This document shows positions 25,580 through 32,846 of a DNA stretch of 64,000 nt, piece after piece. The stretch is from Gaiellasilicea sp963705515. Lineage in GTDB: Bacteria; Actinomycetota; Thermoleophilia; Gaiellales; Gaiellaceae. The position numbers and the translations under genes are program-made. The DNA lies in NCBI GenBank assembly GCA_963705515.1, contig CAVPJV010000001.1:248001-312000 (forward strand), given 5' to 3'. The notes beneath the pieces were generated by a model, which saw only the letters and a list, made by a program, of their open reading frames with translations, did not search any database and was not told where the DNA came from. The first letter of the stretch is position 1; each line of letters opens with the position of its first letter.

Positions 25580-26543
25580 CTTCGGTCGTGTTCGAGATCA
25601 CCGTGTACGTGAGGCTCGCGCGGGGGTCGTGCACGCTGCGGAAGGACGCTCCTGCGTCGTAACCCTCCAAGAAGACGGTGTCGGTCGTCGCGTGCAGCCA
25701 GAAGCCGAGGCCGTAGCGGCGCGGCATCGTCTCGCTCGGGACGTCGCTGCGGGGGTGCACCATCGCCGCGACCCACTCCGTCGACACGATCCGGCCGGCG
25801 AAGAACGCATCCCAGAGAGCGCTCACGTCGGCCGCCGTGGTGTAGATCCCGCCGTCGCCGGTGCCGCGCACGGGGAGATGGAGCACATTGGTCCTCCACC
25901 CGTCGATCTCCAGGTAGCCGACCGCGGTGCGGCCGGGAAGCTCGTCGGAGCGCAGGAACGCCGTGTCGTCCATTCCTGCCGGCTCGCAGATACGCTGCCG
26001 CACCAGGTCGTGAAAGGGCACCCCGCTCGTTCGCTCGGCGATCAACGCGAGCACGACGTAGCCCCCGTTGCAATAGGAGAAGCGCTCGCCGGGAGCGAAC
26101 TTGCTCGGGTGCCCGTCGAGTACCGCGAGGTACTGCTCCGTCGTCGCGAGCTCGTGCACGGGAACCGGCATCGGGTAGTCGGTCAGCTCCTGATCGAGAT
26201 CTTCGTCGAGGTAGTCGCCGATGCCCGAACGGTGTGCGAGGAGTTGCTCGACCGTCACGTCGTCGTCGATCAGCGGCAGATCCTCACCCAGCACCGAGCG
26301 AGCGCTCGTTCCGAGATCGAGATGCCCGTCCTCGATCAGGCTCACCACGGTGAGCGCTGTGAAGCCCTTCGCTCCACTCGCGGTCGCAAACCGCGTGTCC
26401 AGTGCATTCGGGATCTCGTAGCCGCGATGCGCGAGCCCATACGCCCGTGCCACCTCCACCTCGTCGGCGCGATCGACGCGGACGACACCGGAGAACGAGG
26501 TCTCGGCGGCGATCAGATCGAGTTCGTCCACGAGCGCGCCCAT
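25530..26543 (-). CDS. Serine hydrolase, class C beta-lactamase/DD-peptidase family
   Basis: 337 residues from the ATG at 26543. S-x-x-K active site in ATASGAKGFTALTVVSL, Y-x-N in FSYCNGGYVVLALIAE. The third motif (usually H/K-T-G) is not obvious; the equivalent place reads EGYDAGASFRSVHDP. No signal peptide, so it is probably a cytosolic esterase or peptidase rather than an antibiotic-resistance lactamase. Upstream frames before 26543 are Arg-rich and non-coding. Confidence 0.82.
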   Translation of the reverse strand: MGALVDELDLIAAETSFSGVVRVDRADEVEVARAYGLAHRGYEIPNALDTRFATASGAKGFTALTVVSLIEDGHLDLGTSARSVLGEDLPLIDDDVTVEQLLAHRSGIGDYLDEDLDQELTDYPMPVPVHELATTEQYLAVLDGHPSKFAPGERFSYCNGGYVVLALIAERTSGVPFHDLVRQRICEPAGMDDTAFLRSDELPGRTAVGYLEIDGWRTNVLHLPVRGTGDGGIYTTAADVSALWDAFFAGRIVSTEWVAAMVHPRSDVPSETMPRRYGLGFWLHATTDTVFLEGYDAGASFRSVHDPRASLTYTVISNTTEGAWPLARHLRDRLDQG

Positions 26544-26565
26544 CGGACGGACGCTAGCGTGCCGG

Positions 26566-26661
26566 CTAGCGCGACGCCCGCAGCGCGGCGAGCAGCTCCT
26601 GGTGCCGGCGCTCCTCGTCGGGCAGGCCGCGGAACAGGAAGTCCTTGAGCTCCTGGAACAT
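26566..26661 (-). CDS. Possible 31-residue peptide gene
   Basis: ATG at 26661 directly after the TGA of the RibD/DHFR-like gene, with AAAGGAG 6 nt upstream. It encodes MFQELKDFLFRGLPDEERRH, then QELLAALRASR: a charged amphipathic helix. It ends 23 nt before the beta-lactamase-like start. Too short for frame statistics; the ribosome site and tight spacing are the support. Confidence 0.4.
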   Translation of the reverse strand: MFQELKDFLFRGLPDEERRHQELLAALRASR

Positions 26662-27195
26662 TCACGACTCCTTTCGAGTTCGTTCGTAGTGCAGGCGAAC
26701 ACCGTCGTCGCCGAAGGGCTCCATCCGCGCGAGCGTAAACCGGCGCAGCGGGAACGCGCCGTCGGCAAGCGCGGGGCCGGTGCCGACGAGCGCGGGCGCG
26801 ATCGTCAGGATCAGCTCGTCGAGCAGGTCGTCAGCGAGCAGCTGGCCGGCGAGGTCGCCGCCGCCAACGAGCCACGTCCGCTTCAGCCCGCGTGCCTCGA
26901 TCTGGCGCACCAGTTCGGCCAGGTCGCCGGCGAAGGTCTCGACCGGCTCCGCGCCCGGAAGGTCCGCCAGCTCCTCGGCGTGCGTGACGATCCACGTCGG
27001 CTTGCCGGCGTACGGCCACGAGCCGTGAGCGACCATGAAGTCCCACGTCCGCGCGCCCATGATCAGCGAGTCGACGTCGGCGTAGAAGACCTCGTAGTCG
27101 TTCTCCGCACCGGTGAGTGTCTGCAGGAACGAAAGGTCGTGCTCGTCGCCCGCGATCCGGCCGTCGAGGCTCAGGGCGGCGTAGTAGGTGACCAC
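26662..27195 (-). CDS. Dihydrofolate-reductase/RibD C-terminal-like reductase
   Basis: 177 residues from the GTG at 27195. DHFR-fold landmarks: YYAALSLDGRIAGDEHDL near the N-terminus, SLIMGARTWDFMVAHGSWPY, and the NADPH-loop region KRTWLVGGGDLAGQLLADDL followed by DELILTIAPALVGTGPAL. Such stand-alone proteins reduce pterin- or flavin-precursor-like substrates; the exact one is unknown. It is divergent from the AAA+ remnant, 19 bp away, and leads a small operon with the 31-residue ORF and the serine hydrolase. Confidence 0.83.
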   Translation of the reverse strand: MVTYYAALSLDGRIAGDEHDLSFLQTLTGAENDYEVFYADVDSLIMGARTWDFMVAHGSWPYAGKPTWIVTHAEELADLPGAEPVETFAGDLAELVRQIEARGLKRTWLVGGGDLAGQLLADDLLDELILTIAPALVGTGPALADGAFPLRRFTLARMEPFGDDGVRLHYERTRKES

Positions 27196-27214
27196 GCGCC
27201 ATACGATCCCAGAG

Positions 27215-27532
27215 ATGACCGAGCTGGAGAAACTGCTCGCAACCCGCCGCGATGTGCGCGTCGCCCTTGTCGGTCTCCAGGACGCCGTCTCGAAGTACAT
27301 GGCCGAGACGGAGAAGAACCTCGCGTCGAGCTTCGACGCCGCGGAGCGCAGCGGTGCGATCCTCTTCTTCGACGAGGCCGACGATCTCTTCGGCAAGCGC
27401 GACGAGATCGAGCGGCACGACGGGCCGGTCGTGCTGGGCGTCCGCTCGATCGCTTCGATCCCGGTCGAGCTGCGCAAGAACCTCATCGTCGTCACGGCGC
27501 CGCGGCCCCGCTGGTGGAGGCTGGGGCGCTGA
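27215..27532 (+). pseudogene. Remnant of a CDC48-like AAA+ ATPase
   Basis: 105 codons. VSKYMAETEKNLASSFDAAE and GAILFFDEADDLFGKRDEIE are the typical helix-2/Walker-B block of AAA+ proteins. The Walker A loop that should precede it is missing (the ORF starts TELEKLLATRRDVRVALVG), and after RHDGPVV the expected sensor-1 region is replaced by VRSIASIPVELRKNLIVV and a non-conserved end. An enzyme without a P-loop cannot bind ATP normally, so this is probably a deleted gene copy. Confidence 0.65.
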
Positions 27533-27620
27533 ACGAGGACTCCGTCTGGCGCCGCGAGCTCGGCAGCTCTGGTCGCTGCCGGCCGAGCCGTCCTCACGAA
27601 CGGGCTAGGTCGGCGCGACG

Positions 27621-27902
27621 CTACAACCAGCGGAGGACGTCGACCGAGACGATCGCGTCGGGATTGATGAAGCGGTCGCCCAGCATCGGCCACTCGCCCT
27701 CGCCGACCTCTGCGAGCTTGAGGATCGTCTTCTGGGCGAGTACGAGCGCGTCCTCGTAGGAGGGTGACCCGCCGACGAGGATCGTCTCGCCATCGCGCAG
27801 GCGGACGACGACACGGCGCTGGTCGAGGGCGACGACGGCCCCGTTGCGATCCTCGGCGCCGACGACGGTGGGGCTGACGGGGGGCTCGGCGAGAGCATGC
27901 AT
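27621..27902 (-). CDS. Hypothetical protein with a GEWP/DVL domain, paralogue of 29029-29457
   Basis: 93 residues. The C-terminal ~60 residues (RVVVRLRDGETILVGGSPSY, then EGEWPMLGDRFINPDAIVSV, DVLRWL) match the C-terminal part of the protein encoded at 29029-29457 in spacing and key residues. Two beta strands, a helix and a conserved GEWP-x-L-x-x-RF-x-x-P pattern suggest a small binding domain. ATG at 27902 with a GAAGGGAAG site. Function unknown; divergent from the formyltransferase gene. Confidence 0.65.
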   Translation of the reverse strand: MHALAEPPVSPTVVGAEDRNGAVVALDQRRVVVRLRDGETILVGGSPSYEDALVLAQKTILKLAEVGEGEWPMLGDRFINPDAIVSVDVLRWL

Positions 27903-28024
27903 GGCGTTCTTCCCTTCGTGCGGATTGGCGGTCGCCGGAGGACGCCACTCCGGCGTTTCTGAGCATCGCTCACGCCGAGGGATGCGGCTTCCCCCGGATG
28001 CGGGATTCGTCGTAACCTGGCCGC

Positions 28025-28876
28025 ATGGCCGAGTCCTGGCGCGTCTGCATGATCTGCACGATCAGGCCGATCGCGCACGTGCTCGCGGGCGCGCTGCGGG
28101 AGCAGGGGCACGAGCCGGTCGCACTGGTCGCGCCGCGCCCGGCGGCCGGGGCGGACGAGCCGCCGGAGCCGCTGCGTCTGACCGCGGCGAGCGCACCCGC
28201 GGGCGTCGATCTGCTCTTCGCCAGGGACAAGTGGTCGATCGAGCGGCTGCTCCGTGCCTACGAGCCCGACCTGACGGTGTGCTGGGGCTTTCCGTGGAAG
28301 CTCCCGCAGGGCGCGCTCGACGTCGCCCGGCTCGGATCGATCAACCAGCATCCGGCTCTGCTGCCCCGTCACCGCGGCCCGATCCCGTTCGCGTGGACGC
28401 TGCGCGCCGGCGACACCGACTGGGGCTTCACGTGGCATCGCATGGACGCCGAGCTCGACACCGGCAACGTCCTCGCGCAGGGCAGCGTTCCGATCCAGGA
28501 CGACGACTGCGACATCGCCGAGTTCGGGCCGCGGCTGCTCGAGCACGCGATCGCGCTGCTGCCGCAGGCGCTCGACCGGGTCGCCGCCGGTGATCCCGGT
28601 GATCCTCAGCCTGATGAAGGTGCCACCTGGGCCGGCCACTTCGAGGACGACGACTACGTGCGCATCGACTGGTCTCAGCCGGCCCGGCGGGTCCACGACC
28701 AGGTGCGCGCCTGGCATCTGACGTTCGGGCACTCGAAGCTGCGCGCTCCCGTGGCGACGCTCGACGGAGAGGAGGTCGTGGTGCTGCAGACGCGGCTGAG
28801 CGACCCGGGCGGCGGCGCCGTCCTTGTCGAGTGCGGCGACGGCCCGATCTGGGTCGTTGCGAGCGAGCCGCTGTAG
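28025..28876 (+). CDS. Formyltransferase-family protein (Fmt/PurN fold)
   Basis: 283 residues. The formyl-transfer site is recognisable: SINQHPALLPRHRGPIPFAW (Asn-x-His plus the LLPxxRG loop, about 100-119) and the downstream Asp in MDAELDTGNVLAQ. A C-terminal Fmt-like domain (about 210-283; YVRIDWSQPARRVHDQVRAW) is present. It is shorter than true methionyl-tRNA formyltransferase (about 310), so it may formylate another amine such as a sugar nucleotide. Stands alone. Confidence 0.8.
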   Translation: MAESWRVCMICTIRPIAHVLAGALREQGHEPVALVAPRPAAGADEPPEPLRLTAASAPAGVDLLFARDKWSIERLLRAYEPDLTVCWGFPWKLPQGALDVARLGSINQHPALLPRHRGPIPFAWTLRAGDTDWGFTWHRMDAELDTGNVLAQGSVPIQDDDCDIAEFGPRLLEHAIALLPQALDRVAAGDPGDPQPDEGATWAGHFEDDDYVRIDWSQPARRVHDQVRAWHLTFGHSKLRAPVATLDGEEVVVLQTRLSDPGGGAVLVECGDGPIWVVASEPL

Positions 28877-28889
28877 AGAGACCGTTCCG

Positions 28890-29028
28890 GAGATCTACGT
28901 CATGGACGCGAACGGCAGCGGCCAGAAGCGGCTGACGCGGCGCGCCGGTGGCGACTGGGCGCCGGACGTCTTCCCCAACGGGACGGTCATGAAGAAGCTG
29001 ACGCGCGGCATCGACTCGGCTCCCGTTC
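28890..29028 (+). pseudogene. Remnant of a TolB-like beta-propeller gene
   Basis: About 46 codons of recognisable PD40/TolB-type repeat: EIYVMDANGSGQKRLTR is the classic blade motif, followed by GDWAPDVFPNGTV and MKKLTRGIDSAPV. There is no start codon with a ribosome site and only about one and a half blades remain. It lies between the formyltransferase and the gene at 29029 and looks like the tail of a deleted secreted protein. Confidence 0.6.
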
Positions 29029-29457
29029 CTAGCTCGCCGAGAGGACGTCGATCGACGCGACCGAGGCCGGCCGGACGAAACGGCCGTCCAGCTCGGGCCA
29101 CTCGCCCGCCGACTCCGCGCTGCTGAAGCGCGTCATCAGCTCGCGGGCCGCCGCCACCGCCTCGTCGCGGTCGTCGTAGGCCGCCAGCTCGAGCTGCTCG
29201 CCGCCGAGCATGGTCAGCACGATCCGCCGCGTCGCGGTGGGCTCGGGCACCGCCGCGACGACCGGCGCGGGCTCGGGCAGCGCCGCGACTGTCGCCGCGT
29301 GCTCGGCCAGGATCGCCTCGAAGGAGCGCAACGGCACCGCAGGAGGCTCGAAGTTGGACGGAGCCGGGCCGACCGGCTCGGGGCTCAGCGGAGGATCCTG
29401 CGTGCCCATCAGCCCGACGGCCACGGGCGCAGCCGCACCGCTCGCGAACTCGTACAT
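29029..29457 (-). CDS. Hypothetical protein with a GEWP/DVL domain, paralogue of 27621-27902
   Basis: 142 residues from the ATG at 29457 (GAGAAAAGG upstream). An N-terminal Pro/Ala-rich part (about 1-85) leads into a domain TRRIVLTMLGGEQLELAAYD, then SAGEWPELDGRFVRPASVAS and IDVLSAS. The latter aligns with the whole of the 27621-27902 domain. The two copies flank the formyltransferase and the propeller remnant, as if made by local duplication. Function unknown. Confidence 0.65.
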   Translation of the reverse strand: MYEFASGAAAPVAVGLMGTQDPPLSPEPVGPAPSNFEPPAVPLRSFEAILAEHAATVAALPEPAPVVAAVPEPTATRRIVLTMLGGEQLELAAYDDRDEAVAAARELMTRFSSAESAGEWPELDGRFVRPASVASIDVLSAS

Positions 29458-29594
29458 CTGCCTTTTCTCCCTCTCCGGCCGCCGCAAAAAGACCGGGTTC
29501 GTACGCCGCAATGGGGTGACTATCGGCGGCCGTGCGCCGCCCGGCGTCCCTCAGGTGGGTGAATCGGCGAATCGTCCCTTCGGACGAGCCGAAA

Positions 29595-29622
29595 CGGCCG
29601 GAGGCATCACAGCCTCCGGCCG
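29595..29622 (-). terminator. Hairpin terminator downstream of the RTX-repeat gene
   Basis: CGGCCGGAGGC and GCCTCCGGCCG form a perfect 11-bp stem around the loop ATCACA, 27 nt beyond the end of the gene at 29649-30212. On the minus strand the stem is followed by a short TTTC. The rest of the gap 29458-29648 shows nothing else. Confidence 0.65.
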
Positions 29623-29648
29623 CAGCCGGCCCTGAGGGGAGAGTGGGA

Positions 29649-30212
29649 CTAGGAGTCGTCGCCGTCGCCGAGGACGGTCACGCTCTTGACGGTCTCGCAG
29701 TTGACGTAGACGTCCGTCGTCTCCTTGGCGTTCAGCCAGAGGACGTCGTTGCCGGGGCCGCAGTCGATCGTGTCGACCTGCTTGTCCCGGGCGAGCGAGT
29801 GGAGGACGTCGTCCCCGTCGCCGCCCTGCTGCTTGTCGGTGCCGCGGCCGGGCCAGAGGCGGTCGTTGCCGGGGCCGCCGTCGAGCGAGTCGTCGCCGGG
29901 GCGACCGCGAAGGATGTCGTTCCCGTCGCCGCCGACGAGGGAGTCGTTGCCGTAACCGCCCCACGCGCGGTCGTCGCCGGGGCCGGCGTCGATCGCGTCG
30001 TTGTCCTGGTTGCCGTGGAGGCGGTCGTTGCCGGCGAGACCGTTGATCGTGTCGTTGCCCTGCCGGCCGACGATCATGTCGTTCCGGTCGGTGCCGGTGA
30101 GCACGTCGTCGTGCTTCGTGCCCTTGATCACGACGGCCGCCAGAGCGGTGGTCGCGAAGGCGAGCGTCGCCAGGGCGGCGAGTGCTCCGAGCATGTACCT
30201 GGCGTTCTTCAT
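29649..30212 (-). CDS. Secreted RTX-type calcium-binding-repeat protein
   Basis: 187 residues. A signal peptide (MLGALAALATLAFATTALA) is followed by about nine glycine/aspartate nonapeptide repeats (for example GRQGNDTINGLAGNDRLHG and GGYGNDSLVGGDGNDILRG) that should fold as a Ca2+-binding beta-roll (about 28-140). A C-terminal segment with two Cys (TIDCGPGND, VYVNCETVKS) caps it. There is no toxin, lipase or protease domain; a cell-surface or matrix protein is likelier. It lies downstream of the two-component system at 30309-32365 and has direct repeats before it. Confidence 0.82.
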   Translation of the reverse strand: MKNARYMLGALAALATLAFATTALAAVVIKGTKHDDVLTGTDRNDMIVGRQGNDTINGLAGNDRLHGNQDNDAIDAGPGDDRAWGGYGNDSLVGGDGNDILRGRPGDDSLDGGPGNDRLWPGRGTDKQQGGDGDDVLHSLARDKQVDTIDCGPGNDVLWLNAKETTDVYVNCETVKSVTVLGDGDDS

Positions 30213-30285
30213 CTGAGAGATCCTCCTCGTAGCGAAGCTGACGGTCGCATCCTCCCCGGGTGCTGTCAGCCGACAGTTCGCCGAA

Positions 30286-30307
30286 CGTAAAACCGGCGTA
30301 AAACGGG
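30286..30307. promoter_or_regulatory. Tandem 11-bp repeat upstream of the RTX gene
   Basis: CGTAAAACCGG is followed at once by CGTAAAACGGG (read on the minus strand, CGTTTTACG twice at 11-bp spacing). It lies between the kinase gene and the RTX-repeat gene, 74-95 bp before the latter's start. OmpR-family regulators bind 11-bp direct repeats, so the adjacent regulator (31655-32365) is the natural candidate. A short CTGTC-N4-GACAG palindrome (30263-30276) lies closer to the gene. Confidence 0.55.
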
Positions 30308-30308
30308 C

Positions 30309-31658
30309 TCAGGCGAGCGTGAGCGGGCGCGTTGCCGCGTCGCCGACCGCGTGCGGCAGGCACACCGTGAAGACGGTCAGCTCGCCCGGCGTGCTCTCCG
30401 CGGCCACCGATCCGCCCATGCCCTCGGCCAGCTCCTTGACGATCGCGAGGCCGAGTCCCGAGCCGACGGGCCGTTCTCGGCCGTAGCGGGAGTAGAGGTA
30501 GAAGCGCTCGAAGGCCTGGCCCAGCTCCTCGGGCTGGAGACCGGGGCCGGTGTCCTCGACTCGAATCGAGCCCGGCGCCGTCACGATCCGCACCGAACCC
30601 CCTGCCGGCGTCAGGCGGAGCGCGTTCTCGACGAGGTTGGAGACGATCTGCAGCGTCCGGTCTGCGTCGCCTGTCGCAGGCGCGGCAGCGGCGCCGTCGG
30701 CTGCGAGCGTGACCCCAAAGCCGCGTGCCTGCGCCTCGTAGCGCCGCAGCGCCTCCTGGGCGATCGCGCTCAGGTCGATCGGCTCCCGGCGGACGCTGAA
30801 CTCGGCCTTGCGCATCCGCGCCAGATCGAGCAGGTCGCCGACGAGCCGCTCGAGCCGTCGCGACTCGATCACGATCGTCGCGGCAGCCTCGTCGACCGGC
30901 AAGGCGCCCTCGCCGAGCCCCTCCGCGTAGCCGCGGATCGCCGTCAGCGGCGTCTTCAGCTCGTGGCTGACCGAGAGCAGGAACGCCTGCTCCGCCTCGC
31001 GCGCCCGCGCGAGCGCGACGGCGACCTCGTTGAAGCTCTCGGCGAGGAGCGCCAGCTCGCGCGCGCCCTCGACCGGAACGAGGGGCGGCGTCGAGGTGGA
31101 GCTCGCGAGTGTCCGCGTCGCCTCGGCGACGCGCCGCACCGGCCGGGCGATGGCGCGGGCGAGCAGGAACGCGATCAGCGCCGCCAGCGCGGCCGTCAAG
31201 AGCGCGGCGGCAACGAGCCCTTCGATGTGCGGCCGCCAGGCCGAGGTGGTCGAGCTCGCCGGCCGGAGGAGGATGAAGCCCTTGCCGTTGACGAGCCGCG
31301 CCGCGTAGAGGTAGCGCGTCCCGCTGTCGTGCAGCGTGCCGTCGAGCCGTGCGCCGCGCCTGAGCCGCGCCGCCTGATCGGGCGGGAGCAGGCTCGACGA
31401 GCCGTCGAGCGGCACCTGCACGACCCGCTCGTCCTGGCGGTCGAGGAACTCCTGCAGCGACTTGAGCCGTGAGAACGGCACGAGCGCCTCGCGCTCGCGC
31501 TCGGCGAGGAGGTCGAACTGGGCCGAGACGTCGCGGAGCGTGTTCCGCTCGACGGCGCGGCGGGTGAGGATCGCGCCCAGCGCGAGCGCCAGCGCGAGCG
31601 AGAGCAGGGCGACGAGCGCGATCGCCGCGAACAGCTGCGCCCGCAGCGAGCGGATCAC
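30309..31658 (-). CDS. Sensor histidine kinase
   Basis: 449 residues. First membrane helix AAIALVALLSLALALALGAI (about 11-30), an extracytoplasmic sensor loop of about 120 residues, second helix AALLTAALAALIAFLLARAI (about 150-170), HAMP, then HisKA with SVSHELKTPLTAIRGYAEG (catalytic His), N-box IVSNLVENALRLTP, G1 VEDTGPGLQPEELG and G2 GSGLGLAIVKELAEGMGG. Complete and intact. Overlaps the response-regulator gene by 4 nt; both follow the small secreted-protein gene at 32362. Confidence 0.93.
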   Translation of the reverse strand: MIRSLRAQLFAAIALVALLSLALALALGAILTRRAVERNTLRDVSAQFDLLAEREREALVPFSRLKSLQEFLDRQDERVVQVPLDGSSSLLPPDQAARLRRGARLDGTLHDSGTRYLYAARLVNGKGFILLRPASSTTSAWRPHIEGLVAAALLTAALAALIAFLLARAIARPVRRVAEATRTLASSTSTPPLVPVEGARELALLAESFNEVAVALARAREAEQAFLLSVSHELKTPLTAIRGYAEGLGEGALPVDEAAATIVIESRRLERLVGDLLDLARMRKAEFSVRREPIDLSAIAQEALRRYEAQARGFGVTLAADGAAAAPATGDADRTLQIVSNLVENALRLTPAGGSVRIVTAPGSIRVEDTGPGLQPEELGQAFERFYLYSRYGRERPVGSGLGLAIVKELAEGMGGSVAAESTPGELTVFTVCLPHAVGDAATRPLTLA

Positions 31659-32365
31659 GGCCTGACTGCCTTGTAGCCGGACCCGCGCACCGTGCGGATC
31701 AAGTCCGGACGGCCGAGCTTGCGGCGGAGCTGGGCGACGTGGACGTCGACGGTGCGCGTCCCGCCCGCGTAGCTCATCCCCCAGACCCGGTCGAGCAGCT
31801 GGTCGCGCGAGACGACGATGCCGGCGTTCTCGACCAGGTAGACGAGGAGGTCGAACTCCTTGCCGGTCAGCTCGACGACCTCACCGGCGACCCGTACCTC
31901 GCGCGCCTGCGGATCGACTGCGACGTCGCCGATCTCGAGCAGCTCGGTGCGCGTGGTCGGGCCTGTACGCCGCAGGACGGCTTTGACCCGCGCGGCGAGC
32001 TCCCTGGGTGAGAACGGCTTCGAGACGTAGTCGTCGGCGCCGACCTCGAGTCCGGCAACGCGGTCGGCCTCCTCGTCCCGCGCCGTCAGCATCAGCACCG
32101 GCACGTCCGAGCGGGCGCGGATGCCGCGGCAGATGTCGAATCCGTCCGCGCCGGGCAGCCCGATGTCGAGGATCACGAGCCTCGGGCGCACGGTCTCCAG
32201 CGACTGGAGCGCCTCCTCGCCCGAGCGCACCCAGGCGACGCGGTAGCCGGTCTGCTCGAGATAGGCGCGGACGAGCGAGCCGATCGACTCCTCGTCCTCG
32301 ACGAGCAGGAGCTGCGGCCCCGGCGTGCCCGCTGGGTGGACCTCGGCCGCGCCTGCCGCGGTCAT
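31655..32365 (-). CDS. OmpR-family response regulator
   Basis: 236 residues. Receiver with LLVEDEESIGSLVRAYLEQ, phospho-Asp in LVILDIGLPGADGFDICRG (about 65), LMLTARDEE and SKPFSPREL. Winged helix with LTGKEFDLLVYLVENAGIVV, VDVHVAQLRRKLGRPDLI and RGSGYKAVRP. Partner of the kinase encoded next with a 4-nt overlap; also overlaps the upstream gene by 4 nt. Probably phosphorylation-dependent; the repeats at 30286-30307 are a candidate binding site. Confidence 0.93.
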   Translation of the reverse strand: MTAAGAAEVHPAGTPGPQLLLVEDEESIGSLVRAYLEQTGYRVAWVRSGEEALQSLETVRPRLVILDIGLPGADGFDICRGIRARSDVPVLMLTARDEEADRVAGLEVGADDYVSKPFSPRELAARVKAVLRRTGPTTRTELLEIGDVAVDPQAREVRVAGEVVELTGKEFDLLVYLVENAGIVVSRDQLLDRVWGMSYAGGTRTVDVHVAQLRRKLGRPDLIRTVRGSGYKAVRP

Positions 32366-32754
32366 TTGCGGTTGGCGCGGACCTCGTTCGCCGGCGCGTC
32401 GCCGTCCCGGATCACGGTCGCGACCATACCGCGCCGGAGGTCCGAGTACGCGACCGGCCGGCCGTTGAGCGTGATCGAGGCGGTCGGTGCGACGGCGATC
32501 GGGACGAGGGTGCCGTCGCGCTCGAGCAGGGTCAGGGTGCCGCCCGCCTTGTTGCGGATCGTGCCGCGGTCGACCCGGTAGTCGTGCAGGACGCCGCCGT
32601 CCTTCACCAGCACCTCGGCGCGCACGAGCTTGGGGCCGAAGAAGTAGTTGCCAAGCGAGCCCGGCAGCGCGAGCCCGGGCTGGGCCACGAGCAGCGTCGC
32701 GTTCACCGCGAGCAGCGCAGCGATGATCCAGAGCCCCTTTCGCCTCGTCCTCAT
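32362..32754 (-). CDS. Membrane-anchored or secreted protein leading a two-component operon
   Basis: 130 residues. N-terminal helix LWIIAALLAVNATLLVAQPG (signal peptide or anchor). The rest is beta-rich: VRAEVLVKDGGVLHDYRVDR, GTLTLLERDGTLVPIAVAPT, ending in a basic RANRK. No family recognised. It overlaps the response-regulator gene by ATGA (32362-32365), so it may be an accessory of that signalling system, for example a sensor-modulating protein. Confidence 0.65.
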   Translation of the reverse strand: MRTRRKGLWIIAALLAVNATLLVAQPGLALPGSLGNYFFGPKLVRAEVLVKDGGVLHDYRVDRGTIRNKAGGTLTLLERDGTLVPIAVAPTASITLNGRPVAYSDLRRGMVATVIRDGDAPANEVRANRK

Positions 32755-32789
32755 GGGCGCATTGTGGCCGCTCTTCGTCAGCGTGTCGT

Positions 32790-32807
32790 GCCCCTCACGT
32801 TAGGGGC
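32790..32807. terminator. Short hairpin downstream of the MFS gene
   Basis: GCCCCT-CACGTT-AGGGGC, a 6-bp stem with 6-nt loop, lies 40 nt beyond the MFS stop and 36 nt before the start of the gene at 32362-32754. It could end the marR-MFS transcript or form part of the next promoter. A GTAAAACCG element (32810-32818) next to it resembles the repeats at 30286. Confidence 0.4.
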
Positions 32808-32846
32808 TTGTAAAACCGCCGTTTGGCCGCTGCCGGGGAGCCGACG

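Noticed and set aside
25530..26543. Antibiotic-resistance beta-lactamase
   Set aside because: No signal peptide and no clear third active-site motif; the family is mostly esterases and peptidases.
29649..30212. RTX toxin
   Set aside because: Only repeats and a signal peptide; no toxin, lipase or protease domain and no type I exporter nearby.
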